Assembly: GCF_900496995.4 (NCBI RefSeq)
Contig: NC_044018.1
Coordinates: 7,898,501 to 7,962,500 of the forward strand
Source: Aquila chrysaetos chrysaetos
Lineage: Eukaryota > Chordata > Aves > Accipitriformes > Accipitridae
DNA length: 64,000 nt
Direction of reading: 5' to 3'
The translations under genes and the position numbers were made by a program. Under the pieces are notes generated by a model. The model saw only the letters and a list, made by a program, of their open reading frames with translations. It made no database searches and was not told where the DNA came from. Positions within the stretch are counted from its first letter, which is position 1, and each line of letters opens with the position of its first letter. This document shows positions 63,051-64,000 of this stretch, one piece after another.

Positions 63051-64000
63051 AAACTAAGTGGAATGATGCACTCGGGACTATTCTCCATAGCAGAATCCTG
63101 CAAGAATATGGAAGAGTGTAGATTTGTGATCAGAACAAAAAGCTGGATGTCAAAAAGAACAGGTTCTGTCACTAGACAGCTGTGTAAGTGTAACTCACCT
63201 TCATTTTATTCCCTGTGAAACAAGGACTGTAGTTTCACCAAGGTCAGAAAGACAGTCACTAGCATATCCAGCAATAATATTATTAATTAATATACTTTGC
63301 CTTAGGTATCTTGAAAGGCTTCATTCAGTAAGCCTTTAAAGTATCTTCAGAGCCACAGTGGAAAGGAGCTATTAACAGCGCAGTTTGTTATTATAAATAG
63401 GTGTTTTCCATCTCTAAGTTTTGATCTTGGTGATCTTATAAACGAACTATGGAAAAAGTGGCAGCTGTTATCTTGACAGATGGGTCTCAGGCATTGCTCT
63501 GCTGGGCATTAGACAGTCGTCTCTCTGGAGAACAATAGGAATTTCCAAGTGCCTGTATCTATTTTCATCTACTTAACAAGCCACTCATGTCTTGGACTAG
63601 TGAAGGGAAGAAGCAAGGAGAATGCAAAATAAATGTTTTAGGGGAAACATCTCAGAGCAAGGGGTGAGAATCAGAGCAGTATCACCTATTAGTGACTTCC
63701 TCCTTGAGTTTTATTGAAGTGACAGACAGAAAAAGAATCAGAAGTTTCTTATAGGGGCAATGGAGATAAACAGGCACTTCCAGAAGGTGAGATACAAAAA
63801 GCCTGTGCACTGAGTGAAGTGCAGCCTGTAGTCAGCTAGCTGGACACAGTAGCTACAAGGACGCGTCTCAATTTTCAGCTCTTCCTAGAATTTAGCATCA
63901 TCATCCATTTTGGTTGTAGAGCTTTAAATCTAATTTTAAGGACAGACACAAGCCTTAGAAAGGTTCATCCTTTTTAAAGTGTTGTTGGTAGAGAGGGTGC

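Larger units (their letters stand above)
52242..64000 (-). other. FKBP1B: FKBP1B intron 2 (continues past window)
   Basis: About 11.8 kb, AT-rich, with no recognised exon on either strand. It contains the alternating purine-pyrimidine tract at 54275, the CR1 at 55141 and old repeat relics near 58640 and 62940. The rest has no feature I can support. Confidence 0.7.

Noticed and set aside
52242-64000. Additional genes in the large terminal interval
   Set aside because: All frames are short, lack family content and match random expectation for AT-rich sequence, apart from the CR1.

Overview
This is a vertebrate nuclear genome window, almost certainly from a bird. Genes are split into short exons by GT-AG introns. 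There are CR1 LINE 3' ends with the octamer tail (attctatg)n, avian-type solo LTRs with 5-bp target duplications, and CpG-island promoters in an otherwise AT-rich background. The gene order ITSN2 - FAM228 - PFN4 - TP53I3 - SF3B6 - FKBP1B matches, in reverse, the gene block of human 2p23.3. No bacterial, plasmid, phage or CRISPR feature is present. The species cannot be fixed from the sequence alone.

Layout: 0.66-4.64 kb (+) holds the last six exons of ITSN2 (end of the PH domain, the C2 domain and the stop codon), followed by a long 3' UTR. 5.6-23 kb (-) holds a FAM228-family gene reconstructed from six spliced exons, with its introns filled by CR1 fragments, a 500-bp purine-rich tract and two solo LTRs. 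23.05-24.35 kb is a CpG island that sits head-to-head between FAM228 (-) and PFN4 (+). It carries paired CCAAT boxes, two RFX-type X-boxes, an inverted pair of ZNF143-type sites and an NRF-1-like site. 25.4-31.3 kb (+) is PFN4, complete in four coding exons (129 aa). 34.5-38.9 kb (+) is TP53I3, complete in five coding exons (334 aa), with one GC-AG intron. A second CpG island at 39.03-39.88 kb starts SF3B6 (+), complete in four exons (125 aa). 43.3-48.8 kb is intergenic and includes a stretch that looks like a conserved non-coding element. 48.8-52.2 kb (-) holds the last two coding exons and 3' UTR of FKBP1B. Its first two coding exons lie beyond 64 kb, so the rest of the window (52.2-64 kb) is one large intron.

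The genes do not form one pathway. ITSN2 works in endocytosis and Cdc42 activation, PFN4 is a testis-type profilin, TP53I3 is a quinone oxidoreductase, SF3B6 is the branch-point protein of U2 snRNP, and FKBP1B is the ryanodine-receptor FKBP. The best regulatory story is the shared FAM228/PFN4 island, whose X-boxes suggest RFX-driven expression in ciliated or sperm cells, and the two sense-oriented solo LTRs that sit next to FAM228 exons. I found no clearly new biological system. The most useful leads are the LTR-exon juxtapositions, the GC-AG intron with a G-quadruplex motif, and several candidate unannotated exons.
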